Assembly (NCBI GenBank): GCA_003693705.1
Contig: RBZT01000667.1
Coordinates: forward strand, 1 to 64,000
DNA length: 64,000 bases
Origin: Polymyxa betae
Lineage: Eukaryota; Endomyxa; Phytomyxea; Plasmodiophorida; Plasmodiophoridae
Direction: 5' to 3'
Shown: piece by piece, positions 9,447 to 19,402 of the stretch
Layout: the number at the start of each line of letters is the position of its first letter
Numbering within the stretch: position 1 is the first letter of the stretch
The notes under the pieces: model-generated
What the model saw: only the letters and a program-made list of their open reading frames with translations
Database searches by the model: none
What the model was told of the DNA's origin: nothing
Position numbers and translations under genes: made by a program

Positions 9447-11761
9447 TATATCATTGATAATGAACGGCCGTTGAGATCTTTGGAAAATTCAGACAGAACC
9501 CGGCGGCTTGTATGTCAAATTTCTAAGCTCGATTTTGTTTCATTATTCGTATACAGAGCGGATCTGCATCCACATCACGAATAACAAATTCTTCATCAAA
9601 TAGCCGAATCATTCCTGTGATATCTCGAACAGAATCAGAAAGGCGCGAACAGCCAGATCGATTGTCGCTTGGTGGGCGTGACCTATTGGTAAAACTTGCA
9701 TGAAATTATGAGGTTATGTTTACCTTTGCCAGGTCTGCCCTGTTTTGGAAAAGGAAGACCTTTTAAAAATACTCAGCTTTGAGAACAACTTCATTCGTTC
9801 CATAGAGCGCCTTTCATTGCAGAATCTGGTTTTTCTTGACTTCTACAACAATAATGTGCAGGTCGAAAATGTGCTGAATAGGGCTTGTTTCGATTTCATA
9901 AAATTATTCGTAGACCATAACGGGGCTGGATGCCGTTCCAAATCTAAGGGTCCTGCTGTTAGGAAAGAATAACGTTCGCACGATCCAGAATCTGTATAAT
10001 TTACCTCAATTGAACGTCCTTGATCTGCATTCAAACAGCATCAACAGAATCGGTCCAAACTTGTTCGCGCTTGTCGTATGACACTGAACGTCCCTGTAGA
10101 AAACATCCAGCAACTCAAAGCGCTGCGGGTTTTGAACCTTGAGCACAATCGCATCGAACGTGTATCGAGGATTTCTGGGCTGACTGCCCTCGTGGAACTG
10201 AATCTATCGCACAATCAGGTAATGGCTAAATCTGAATGGAAGCGGGAGTATTGATAACGATTGCAGATTTCGCATATCTCACCGTTAAAGAACCTACCCA
10301 GCCTGCAAAGGTTGTTCTTATCACATAATCGTATCGACAGTGTTTCGGCAGTTGAAGAACTCTGTTCTGTCAGTTCATTAATCGGTAATGAATGGCAATT
10401 TGCTGTCGCGAATACGCTGATCTCAGTATTCGATAGAACTTACTCTGAAATGGAACCCAATCACAGGCGATTTACATTTGATGGAGAACTTTATTAAGCC
10501 ACTTACCAATCTGTTAGTAAGCTAGTTTGTCGGCGTTCTTATATATGAAATGGATCTCTTAGTGCTGCGTTCGATCTCTGGAAAGAAGGGGGGCGCCCAT
10601 TTGGAGCACATTCCGATGTTTGGCCTGATGTGCAGTCTGACGACCATCCGAATGCAAAAAGCTCGGAATTGGATGGAAATGAGCGGAAAGACGTCGCGCC
10701 ACCAGAAGGCCTGACTTTCGGTTCACAGTTGGATTCGAAATTAGCTCCATGGTAAGAAGTTACATCAGCGAGTTCAGTAAATGAATTTTTGTGCTTAACA
10801 GGTCAACAACTTTGCAGAAAATCCAGCAGTGGTGGGACCGTATTCAAGGCCGTCTAGGTACAAAGAGATGCCGTTTTGCAAGCTATATCATTGATGACGA
10901 ATAGATTATTCGGATAGTCGAGATGTGCCTTCATACTATAAATTTGAGGATAACAAGTCCAAACTAATCATTTTCGGATTCGGATTTCAAGCTCTGGAGC
11001 TTGATCAGGCGGCCCATTCGGAATGTGTCAGTTTCAACTACGTTCCTTTCAATAGCATTGTTCCGTTCTTTAATAAGTTGATAACATGGCCACGTCTAAA
11101 ACGCCTCGAGTTCTCCAACAATGCCATATCTTCGTTCCGACAGTTCGATTCGCTTTCGGTAAGCTATACCATAGAATACATGCTATTTCTGATGATGTTC
11201 TCAGATTTTTATGCGAGTCGTTGAGCTTTCGATTACCTCGAATCCGATCCTTAGCATCGATCTGCATAAGCAATACTTACTGTTCAGCATGAAAAATTTG
11301 AAGAAATATAACGAGGATATTGTCACAGATGACGACGTTGCCACGGCATATATGCGATTCAGCAAACGCTGGCCAAAGTGCAGTCGGAACGCGTTACGAA
11401 CAAAGAAGTTTGTCTCGACATCCGCGCTGGTAAATCACACCGAAACCCGCCCAGCTCAAGCGTTCGACTCAGTCCTCACATTCGTATCGACAAATCTTTC
11501 GACCAGGAAATATCACGTTATCAATGGTACAATTTCATCGCATTCTATTATACTATGTCTTAACTCATATCTTCAGCGTGCCGAGCTATGTGTAAACAGG
11601 CCTGTTCGGACGTGACCACGAAATTCCGCGTCTTCTACCAAGTTTGGCCAGATTGTCTTGCCAATTTCGTTCAGTCCTGCTTATCAGGTACGCAAACCAC
11701 CTTAATCGTTTACTTTTCCGGATTGTTACATTTTTCCATGGATTGTGCAGTTACTTTGTAA
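9438..11761 (+). CDS. LRRC49: LRRC49-like leucine-rich repeat protein (tubulin polyglutamylase complex)
   Basis: LRRC49 is a subunit of the TTLL1 tubulin polyglutamylase complex that modifies ciliary and centriolar tubulin. Exon 1 (9438-9509) joins across GTATGT...TACAG to 9557, giving QPDRLSLGGRDLL, and a 44-nt intron leads to VCPVLEKEDLLKILSFENN. SDS22-type repeats follow (FIRSIERLSLQNLVFLDFY, LPQLNVLDLHSNSI, LRVLNLEHNRIERV, LVELNLSHNQISHI, LQRLFLSHNRIDSV). The middle has a less conserved acidic linker. The second half shows the LRRC49 signature (FNYVPFNSIVPFF, LKRLEFSNNAISSF, SITSNPILSIDLHKQY) and a terminal helix VFYQVWPDCLANFVQ. The stop at 11759-11761 is shared by the spliced and unspliced readings of the last intron. 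Confidence 0.8.
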
Positions 11762-11909
11762 CGTCTCTAAGTACTAATTTGTATGAAGATCACTGATTAT
11801 CCTGACTCGGGTCACTACATTATCGTACCGCGGCCTTGACCGTCTCATTTCCGTCGAAGCCATCCTGCGGCGTTATCACTCAAGCTGTATCAACCCATAG
11901 CCGAACTCC

Positions 11910-13436
11910 ATGGCGATGATTGCAGCGGCGGCCGCACTGGGCGCCTGCGCCATGCTTAGTCGCCTACGGTATCGCCGCTCAATGACCTGTCATTTCTGTA
12001 ACCGATATGCCGGAGATCGTCTGCCTTCGGCACTGCCTGGATCGTGGTATTGCCCATTCGACGATTGTGGTCAGTACAACGGATTCACGGCCAATGGCGA
12101 TTATGATCGCCCTCTGCCTGAGTTGTCTGACCCCGCCTATAATTTCCAGTTTTCTCGCTGTCAACCGGGGTCGTTTCTGTCGAGCCCTCCAGTTCTGTGC
12201 TCGCAATGCCAATGTGAGCAGGGGCTGAAGATACGCGCCTTAGCCAGGTCTGAGACTTTGAGTGAGGCGACAGCTATCGAGAAGCGGTTCAAAATATGCT
12301 CGAACTGCAAGAGCGCCGTTAGCAACCGGCTGAAGACGGTCAATCAGCGGATCCGATGTTCGTATACGCCGCTTCAAATCAGCAACACAATGAAAGAACC
12401 GGTTAAATGGTTCGTCCCTCGAATTCTATATTTGGCCATCGACTTGATTTTGATCTGGCAAGCAATAGTGCCATTATGTGCAATGTTGGGACTGCCGATC
12501 GCGGTTCCCTTTAGCTCAGTACCACTGATGGCATCCGTTTCGAACCATGAATATTTCATTACAATCGTGAAGTTGCTGATGAGTGCGGTTGAATATCGCT
12601 ATCTCTTTCCGTATTTTATTGTGTCAGCATTTGACGTGCTGCTAACACTATCGCTTCACGGATTTCTAACGAATGTAATGTCTATCCAATTGCCAACTTT
12701 TGCCTGTCACCGATCCGATTTAATCTGTGTTTATCGCCTTTGGACGGTGGTCGCCAGATTCTCTGGAATCCTGATTATACTGGCAAATTCTATCCACAGC
12801 AGAAGGGTAGTACGCTCTGTCATCAGGAATCCTTCTCAGGCTTGTCCTTTCGACGCTCATCTTGGAGAGACAATTCTCAAGAACGAACCGGTTTCCGACT
12901 CTAAACCCAAACAGACGATGCTATCGGAATCTGGTTTTAATTTCTCACAAGACAAGTTGCAAAATGATCTTCTCGCATTCGAAGGTTCCAGATCGTGTGC
13001 TGTTGAGGATTTGTTTGCTGGAATTTCTATATCTCGTGCTAACGAGGTTTTGGGGTCTGGTCCGGAAAGGGTCAATCAGGACCGTCCAACAACAGTTTCA
13101 TATCTCAACGTTTCATTCGTGTTCGTTGCCGCCATCATCTGCTTCATTCTGAATGCGAAATGGTCGCATTGGTTAATTAGCTGGTTATATACAAGCTCAC
13201 TTCTATTGCTATTAGCGGTTGGTAGAAGAAGGCCTTTGACTCTTCCGTTTACCATGCTGCTTTTATTAAGACAATGCAGATCGCTTTCTGTTATCGGCTC
13301 AGTGATTTACGATTTCCTGGTGCAGTTCGGATTTGATATCGCTGGTTTGTGCCTTTTAGGCTTCATTTTCTTCTTGGACTGGACCTCCATAATTGAGAAG
13401 TTTACAAGAAGTCATGCCTCGACACAAGAGGCCTAG
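11910..13436 (+). CDS. TMEM201/Ima1-like inner nuclear membrane protein
   Basis: Ima1/TMEM201 (Samp1) is an inner nuclear membrane protein tied to the LINC complex and chromatin. The N-terminus has a membrane-prone start, then the Ima1_N zinc-binding region: CHFCN, WYCPFDDCGQYNGF, NGDYDRP, LCSQCQ and FKICSNCK, i.e. four Cys-x2-Cys pairs within the first ~140 residues. Several transmembrane segments follow (about residues 168-190, 240-255, 280-300, 400-415, 425-440 and 475-490). The 508 codons are uninterrupted. Animal proteins have a similar order of zinc region then membrane spans. The start chosen is the first ATG of the frame. Confidence 0.8.
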   Translation: MAMIAAAAALGACAMLSRLRYRRSMTCHFCNRYAGDRLPSALPGSWYCPFDDCGQYNGFTANGDYDRPLPELSDPAYNFQFSRCQPGSFLSSPPVLCSQCQCEQGLKIRALARSETLSEATAIEKRFKICSNCKSAVSNRLKTVNQRIRCSYTPLQISNTMKEPVKWFVPRILYLAIDLILIWQAIVPLCAMLGLPIAVPFSSVPLMASVSNHEYFITIVKLLMSAVEYRYLFPYFIVSAFDVLLTLSLHGFLTNVMSIQLPTFACHRSDLICVYRLWTVVARFSGILIILANSIHSRRVVRSVIRNPSQACPFDAHLGETILKNEPVSDSKPKQTMLSESGFNFSQDKLQNDLLAFEGSRSCAVEDLFAGISISRANEVLGSGPERVNQDRPTTVSYLNVSFVFVAAIICFILNAKWSHWLISWLYTSSLLLLLAVGRRRPLTLPFTMLLLLRQCRSLSVIGSVIYDFLVQFGFDIAGLCLLGFIFFLDWTSIIEKFTRSHASTQEA

Positions 13437-13557
13437 TGTAAATATAGTATATTAATGTACTATATACATTTGCAGAATTCTGATTTCGTTATTTATCCGT
13501 GCATTCAGCAATTTTTTTTGTTGCATTTCAGCGCCTTGTTTTAAAAGTGACTTCGTC

Positions 13558-13856
13558 ATGGAAAGGTTTGTTGTAGGATTGAGACCCGAGGACGACAGGA
13601 CAGGTTGCCCAATTGGTCGCTTTTGGAGCTCATACAGTACTGAACCGATGATATACTAACAGATACCATCTTGGTAGGTTATGACTGGTTTCCAAAATCA
13701 GTAATGAAGAACGTCCAGAGTTTTGCACCAAAGGCGAAATGGTTATGGTCAGGGGATTTTTCCGACAATACTAGCGAGAGATTGTTTCTGGGCTCAAAGA
13801 GAACGAAGTCGTCCGATCATCGAGCAGAAGATCGGTTTTTAGGAATAATCGGTTGA
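13558..13856 (+). CDS. Small two-exon gene of unknown function (85 aa)
   Basis: From the ATG at 13558 the frame reads MERFVVGLRPEDDRTG and leads to a GTACTG donor; the intron contains a textbook TACTAAC branch site and ends TTGGTAG. The downstream exon continues in frame as YDWFPKSVMKNVQ, then a Trp-rich KWLWSGDF and a basic C-terminus, stopping at 13856. No family is recognised. An acceptor-like TTTCAG at about 13526-13531 keeps the same frame open upstream, so the true first exon may lie further left. It is convergent with ODAD1, 52 bp apart. Confidence 0.5.
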
Positions 13857-13908
13857 CGATTGAAATCCCATACGAATGGTATCTGATTTGCGATTGTATT
13901 ACAATTAG

Positions 13909-15480
13909 CTACGACATTCGAGTATCAGAAACCCCTGTGGGTCCTTCATCGTCATCGCTTTCGTCTTCCACAGCAGGAGGCGTTATCACGAGTTCTTCAT
14001 GGGCGATCGCTCGAATCAGAACGCCCGCATTACCAACCCGGCCTCTCTTATCTAATAATCGGACAACTTCTTCTTCAATAACCGCTAAAGACTCATTGAT
14101 GGTGAGATCAGTGACTTCTTCCATCCCCAATCTCGACGCCTTCACACCCAATTTCGGGAATAATTGCGCGACTCTTTGGCACATTGAGGTTAAGGTTGTC
14201 TGGGCATTACTTGCTATAACTTGATACTCATCGGCGTCTTGAGCACGAGCTCGTTCCTTTCTCGATAGATCACGAATCAATTTCTCAGTTCCAGTTTCTG
14301 GTTGATGCTCTTCCGCCGATCGTTCAGTGAACGCAGCGATCTCTCCCTCGATGTCGCAGATCTCATCTTCAGCCGACTCGATATTCTGCTGCAACGTCGA
14401 CATCCATTTATACAGATTGAAATTCTCCTCCTCGACTTTTAGAAAGCTTGCCACCAATGTATCAATGCTGTCCATATTGGTTGCTTGACAAACCTGTACT
14501 GCATGATTCTCGAACTGATGGATCTGATTTCTTGCATCACGAATAGCGTCCTTTAAGACCTGAATCTGATACTCGGCTTTCTCAGTTCGTTGTGATAGCT
14601 CGATCTCTTTATCTGCTTGATTCAACTGAAGTCGAGCTGTCACCTGCATATCCTTCGTATGTTTCGCCTCGATATCATCCAGATCTTCACTTTCATCCAT
14701 CATCTGAGAAGCGATCTCATGCCAGCCGCGCTCTAGCTGCTTGAACTCCTGATCTACACCATCCTTCATCTGTCGCATCTGGTTCTGATACTCATCGGTC
14801 TCACGTCCATACGCATCACCTTTCGCCAACATCGCTTTCGTAGCGCTGGATTTCTCCCGAATCTCTCTCAGCATCTTATCCTGAACGCTATCAAACACCT
14901 GACGTTCTCGTCGAAGAAAATCGATCGTCTCTTTGAGCTGTTTGGTGCTATTGGATGCCTCATTAAATTTAACTAATGCCTTATCTAATAGATTCTCATG
15001 ATTCCTCGTCCGTCTTTCTGCATCACGACTCTTCTTAAGTTCAGCATCCTTCCCACCACATTGACGACGACATTGTACTAATAGTTCTTCAGCATGTTTG
15101 ATACCTTTCTCTATATCATTCAATCGTGATGATTCTTGCTTCACAGCAACGCTGTATTTCTCAGCCTGTTCTCTTAAACGTTGAATCTGTTCAATACTCG
15201 TTGTTTGTGTCATTTTCTTCATTGTTTCCGTCTCCAGGAACAACTCCCAACGTTTACGTTCGGAGACCTTACTGAGCTTGGTGATCTGTTGATCGTGTAG
15301 ACGAGGGATCAGGCCTCTCATCTCACGACGTAAGCGACGTGTCATCTCAAATTGACGAAACTTTTTATAGAGTTCATATCGGCCAGTGAGTTCTTGCTCA
15401 ACGGTTGTAACAATGGTTTCGTTCTGATTAGAATTATTGCCAGCAATCGCTGCAGGCAGCGGGTCTGCAAGCTCTGCCAT
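13909..15480 (-). CDS. ODAD1: Outer dynein arm docking complex subunit 1 (CCDC114/DC2-like)
   Basis: This 523-residue protein is almost wholly coiled coil and has the ODAD1/CCDC63/CCDC114 (Chlamydomonas ODA1/DC2) layout, which anchors outer dynein arms to ciliary doublet microtubules. Informative stretches are the N-terminal helix (ELYKKFRQFEMTRRLRREM), the central LRRERQVFDSVQDKMLREI, and EEENFNLYKWMSTLQQNIE, which matches the 'E-N-F-x-L-F/Y' segment typical of the family. The C-terminus is acidic (EDESDDDEGP). It is intronless, unlike most neighbours. Its presence implies motile cilia. It could be the CCDC63 paralogue; the two cannot be separated by eye. Confidence 0.8.
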   Translation of the reverse strand: MAELADPLPAAIAGNNSNQNETIVTTVEQELTGRYELYKKFRQFEMTRRLRREMRGLIPRLHDQQITKLSKVSERKRWELFLETETMKKMTQTTSIEQIQRLREQAEKYSVAVKQESSRLNDIEKGIKHAEELLVQCRRQCGGKDAELKKSRDAERRTRNHENLLDKALVKFNEASNSTKQLKETIDFLRRERQVFDSVQDKMLREIREKSSATKAMLAKGDAYGRETDEYQNQMRQMKDGVDQEFKQLERGWHEIASQMMDESEDLDDIEAKHTKDMQVTARLQLNQADKEIELSQRTEKAEYQIQVLKDAIRDARNQIHQFENHAVQVCQATNMDSIDTLVASFLKVEEENFNLYKWMSTLQQNIESAEDEICDIEGEIAAFTERSAEEHQPETGTEKLIRDLSRKERARAQDADEYQVIASNAQTTLTSMCQRVAQLFPKLGVKASRLGMEEVTDLTINESLAVIEEEVVRLLDKRGRVGNAGVLIRAIAHEELVITPPAVEDESDDDEGPTGVSDTRMS

Positions 15481-15856
15481 TTTCCCCCTGATTTTGAAGA
15501 TTGCTGTGAAATTCAGGAGATACGTTGGTACGATCGGGGGGCAAACACCAGCGAAAAATCTTCATTTGCGGGGTCGTACGCTTTTGGCTCGTTTTGATAC
15601 GATTTGAGCAAATTTGAACATTCCAGATAACTATTTGTTCCTGCTTTTTGAAAGTGGTCTTGTCTCAAAACCTCTACGCACACTTTTCAAAGTACCGGTA
15701 AAGGTGCGCGACTGCAGTCGGTCATTTTGAAAAACAGCTTGCCGCAGAAACATTTGCGCGACTGGAGCGCGGGTTTAACCTTTCGCAATTTTCATTTTGC
15801 TGACTGTATGGTTTGAATACAGTATTGAGTGTTCTTTAGTTGGATCTTATTGTTGC

Positions 15857-16351
15857 ATGGAGAGTGACATCCAAGGCGACAACCATGCCGTTAAGATCGA
15901 GACATGGACCTGCCAATCTTGTGGCGTCGAACTGGATATCAGCCAACGCGTGGCTCACCTGACGTCGATTTCGCACCAGGTGCAGGCCGGCGTCGCCTTG
16001 GAACCTAATCATATCTTGATTCCACCGAATAATCTGGGTTATCAACTGCTAGTTGGACTTGGTTGGAATGAAGGTACCGGCCTGGGAAAGTTCGAGCAAG
16101 GACGTCGTGATCCGATTGCCACCTCGCTTTGTGACAGATCTGGTCTTGGTGCTAAACCTGTTTCTGTTCGTATTACACATTTCCCATCACATACAACATC
16201 AGGAGCTCTATCTCAAGCTGCTTTAGCCGCCATAGATCCGCGACAACGTGTTGGAAAAAGGCTGACCAAACCGCAGCGAAAACAAATGAAAAGGCGTCTG
16301 AGATCGCTGGAGCAACAACTGGACCAATGCATTCGGGAAGCTCTCAGATAG
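15857..16351 (+). CDS. GPANK1-like G-patch protein
   Basis: The protein has a short zinc-finger-like unit (WTCQSCGVELDISQRVAHLTS followed by His) and then a G-patch (NLGYQLLVGLGWNEGTGLGK, ending SGLGAKP), followed by RITHFPSH and a basic coiled C-terminus. This order matches the C-terminal half of animal GPANK1; the ankyrin repeats of that protein are missing. G-patch proteins usually bind RNA or activate DEAH helicases. The ATG at 15857 is preferred over an upstream in-frame ATG at 15797, because the conserved part begins soon after it and the upstream residues are unremarkable. It is divergent from ODAD1. Confidence 0.65.
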   Translation: MESDIQGDNHAVKIETWTCQSCGVELDISQRVAHLTSISHQVQAGVALEPNHILIPPNNLGYQLLVGLGWNEGTGLGKFEQGRRDPIATSLCDRSGLGAKPVSVRITHFPSHTTSGALSQAALAAIDPRQRVGKRLTKPQRKQMKRRLRSLEQQLDQCIREALR

Positions 16352-16706
16352 CTTTTCTTACAAAGTTTTGTGGCAGATTGATCAAGCTGGGTTTTCGCTC
16401 GCCTGTCAGCACCTTTAAGCTGGCTATCTAAGGCATCTAGCTGTGATTGCTGGATATGCTGCACTATTGCTCGACCTTTCAGCGCTTTGATTTCGTGAAT
16501 TCATCGCAAATTGCCAATCAGGTTCCTAAGTAATAACAAAAAACTCATCCTTAGTAAACTCTTACATTTGCAAATTTGCATATAGCGTTCTCGTTTAGCA
16601 ATTGCTCTCGAATTTACATTGTTTGTAAATATGGAGTTGCAATCGTCTACTACTAAGTTAGTTATTGAATTTAATAAGCGATCATATTGCGATTAAGGTG
16701 GGCTGT
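16352..16706. other. Intergenic, nothing recognised
   Basis: The AT-rich interval between the G-patch gene and the chosen TAPT1 start has scattered short frames on both strands but no motif. A first TAPT1 exon could lie at the right end. Confidence 0.4.
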
Positions 16707-18143
16707 ATGTCGTCATTATATTGGATTCTGCGTCATCAGATTATAGACAGCAGCAAGGCATCCTATCTTGATGGATATCATGATCGTCGTCGCCGAGTCT
16801 ATCGTATGCTTCGTACCTGGGCCTCGCTCGAACCTCTCATTGTTTTCGGGACGCTGATCTGCGCCGACCTGATCTTGACAGTTTTAGTTCAAATCCCAGC
16901 TCGATGTCTATTATGTATTGGTCGGTGTGTAAAGCGAAGGACGTGGCCAGATCCATTGGAATACAGAAATTTTGGTGAGTCGAAGCCGAATAATAGGTGA
17001 TATTTCTGATATGGAAGATTAGCTATGATATGGCTGATTTCTTTAGTTTTAATCTGTCTTCGGTTATCGAATTATATCTGTGATTTATCATACTCACAAT
17101 ATTATCATCTAATCAGAAGACAAAGCTATTTTACAGTTAGTTCAGCAACACAGGTTGGCAGAATTCGCTTCTCACGACATCTGCAGGTTTATTTTCTGTT
17201 TAACGTGATTATTGTTCTGGATCGACTCGGTTCGATGTTCGGTGCCGATCTCGTTGGGCGAGCTCTAAACCCGAGGAGAGATTTCGCTGCTTTTATTCTG
17301 GATACGATTGCATGTGTTGCCTATGCAATTGTTCACATCGCCATACTCTATCTGCAGATCATCACAATCAATGTCGCTGTTAATAGCAATCGAGGAGAGC
17401 TCATCATCGTCCTAACCAGCAACAATTTCTCGGAAATCAAAGGTGGTGTTCTGAAGAAGTTCTCAGTGATCAACCTGTTCCAGATTTCAATGGGTGATGT
17501 CGTGGAGCGTTTCCAGACGATGTTCACGATCATGGCGCTGGTTGTTCATCAGCTGATTGCCATGGATGGAAGCGATGTGTTGGAATTCGGTCAACGAATC
17601 ACGCTTGTAGCATTGTGGATGATGTGTACTGAATCGATGGTCGATTGGATTAAGCATGGATTCATCAATCGTTTCAATAATATATCTCCACGAGTCTATC
17701 ACGATTTCGCTGTCGTTCTGTCCTATGACTATATCAACAATCGCTCCAACATTGCAAGGCGTATCGGTCTGATTCCTCTACCGATCGTAACAATCGTAAC
17801 TTCTGACAATCCCCTCTGCGAAGTTGCTCTGAGATCTGCTCTCTAGATTTTGTCTGGATTGATCCAGGTTTGCCAACGTTCCTATCCGGCCATTATCGAG
17901 CACATCAGCGCTCTAAATATCATCGTATTAGTCGTATTGTTGATTTTAACCATCACAGCGATAAAGGTTGAGTTGGAGCTCTATTTATCTGGTCGAAGTT
18001 TGTATATGATTGAGAGACAACCTCCGACATTCGTTCCCGAGGTCGCCCTTATTCTCATGCGTTTTTTTTGCTGATTTTCATTTCAGATGTGGCGTGGCGT
18101 TGAACGATATAAACTTAGCAATAAATCCCTACCCGTTATTTAG
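16707..18143 (+). CDS. TAPT1: TAPT1-like transmembrane protein
   Basis: TAPT1 family proteins are multi-pass membrane proteins linked to the ciliary basal body and, in yeast (Emp65), to ER protein quality control. Exon 1 shows the family entry motif (YLDGYHDRRRRVYRMLRTW), then membrane spans. The large exon (to 17846) has VYFLFNVIIVLDRLGSMFG, ITINVAVNSNRGELIIVLTSN, NFSEIKGGVLKKFS, NLFQISMGDVVERF, DWIKHGFINRFN and RRIGLIPLPIV, all characteristic. A further exon carries another span (LNIIVLVVLLILTITAIK) and splices to MWRGVERYKLSNKS, ending at 18143. The start may lie further upstream: 16665 is also in frame. Confidence 0.85.
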
Positions 18144-18185
18144 CCAACACTCATCTTCAATTGTGCATCTCCTTGTTATCAGAGG

Positions 18186-18197
18186 GTTTTAGGGTTT
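18186..18197. promoter_or_regulatory. Telo-box-like TTAGGGTTT before WDR61
   Basis: GGGTTTTAGGGTTT lies about 50-60 bp before the WDR61 start codon. It matches the telo-box (AAACCCTAA on the other strand) seen upstream of three other genes here. Confidence 0.45.
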
Positions 18198-18246
18198 CAG
18201 TTTCCTTTCGCAATAAGTCCGACGGCTGTTTATCATTGCTATCGAC

Positions 18247-19363
18247 ATGACGTTTGAGGTCGGCAATCGTTTGCCATCGGCTCATAGCGACTCAATCTGG
18301 GCTGTTCGATGGTGTCACAATGCTATTATCACGGCCGGATTGGACGCTCAAGTTAAATGCTGGCTGCCTGCGAGTCTGTTAGATTCAGCGGCGGATGCAA
18401 CTCTGGCTCCTATATCAGTGTTCGAAGGCCATAGCCTGGCTGTCGTATCTATCGGTGTTAATCCTTCTGGAACAATGGCTGCATCCAGGTTAGCGTATCT
18501 GCATGATTGTTACCTACCGTTGTTTTATGAAGCTGTAGCGCAATGGATGGCTCCATTATAGTTTACGATATTAAAGAATCGAAACAAGTGAAAAAGATTG
18601 ATATTGGACCCACGAAGAACTGGTCGGTTTCGTTGGTAGACCAATTACTAGCTACCGGTGGTCATGAGGGCCTGGTACATTTGTATAATTACCATTCTGG
18701 AGACAATGTCTCCAGCGCTATCAAAGTCAGCAATCCTTTTGTCCTCTCAGTCCAGTTTAACGCTTCCGGTGACAGATTAGCTGTTGGAGGTAGTAAAGGC
18801 GAAGGCAAGTTATTTTGTAGGTTGTTGCTTGCTATTTACATTATCTTAGCTGGTCTATTTGATCCAGCTACAGGGCGGCTTGTTGAAAATCTCGAAAGCC
18901 ATTCGAAAGGCATTCGGTATGTTGGCATCCTTAGCAAGCAGGCAACAATTATATTTTGGCATTAGTTGCATCGAATTTGCAGCCAGTGATAATAATGTCC
19001 TCTTGACTGGCAGCGAGGATAATTCTATTGGAATCTTCGATGTTCGGACTGGTCATCACATCGCCTCAGTTTCCGACCATAATAATTGGGTCATGGGCTT
19101 AACGTCTCACAGGACGCCATCTGGTAACTTTCTCGTTGTTCTCGTATTGCTAGATGAACAAAAAATTAGGCGTTGAACGATTCGCATCTTGTTCCTCCGA
19201 TAAGACAGTGAAATTATGGGACTTAAGATCACACCATCCTCTTCACACATTCGATAAATGCCATGTCGATCAGATTACCAGTGTTGCCTTTAGTCCCAGC
19301 GGCGATGAACTCGTTTCAGTCTCTGACGATGCTTCCATACAACTCTATCATGTGCCACGTTAA
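18247..19363 (+). CDS. WDR61: WD40 protein WDR61/SKI8-like
   Basis: WDR61/Ski8 is a seven-bladed WD40 scaffold shared by the SKI RNA-decay complex and, in many eukaryotes, the PAF1 transcription complex. Successive blades are visible: AHSDSIWAVRWC with GLDAQVKCW; FEGHSLAVVSIGVNPSG; MDGSIIVYDIKESKQVKKIDIGP; LLATGGHEGLVHLYN; FDPATGRLVENLESHSKGIR; LLTGSEDNSIGIFDVRTGH; SDHNNWVMGL; and CSSDKTVKLWDLRSHHPLHTF. The end (QITSVAFSPSGDELVSVSDDASIQLYHVP) matches the family C-terminus. At least four short introns split it (near 18489-18541, 18805-18850, 18918-18980 and 19112-19170). Confidence 0.85.
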
Positions 19364-19402
19364 TAAATAATTACTCATTGTACAATATCGTTCGCAATTT
19401 CA

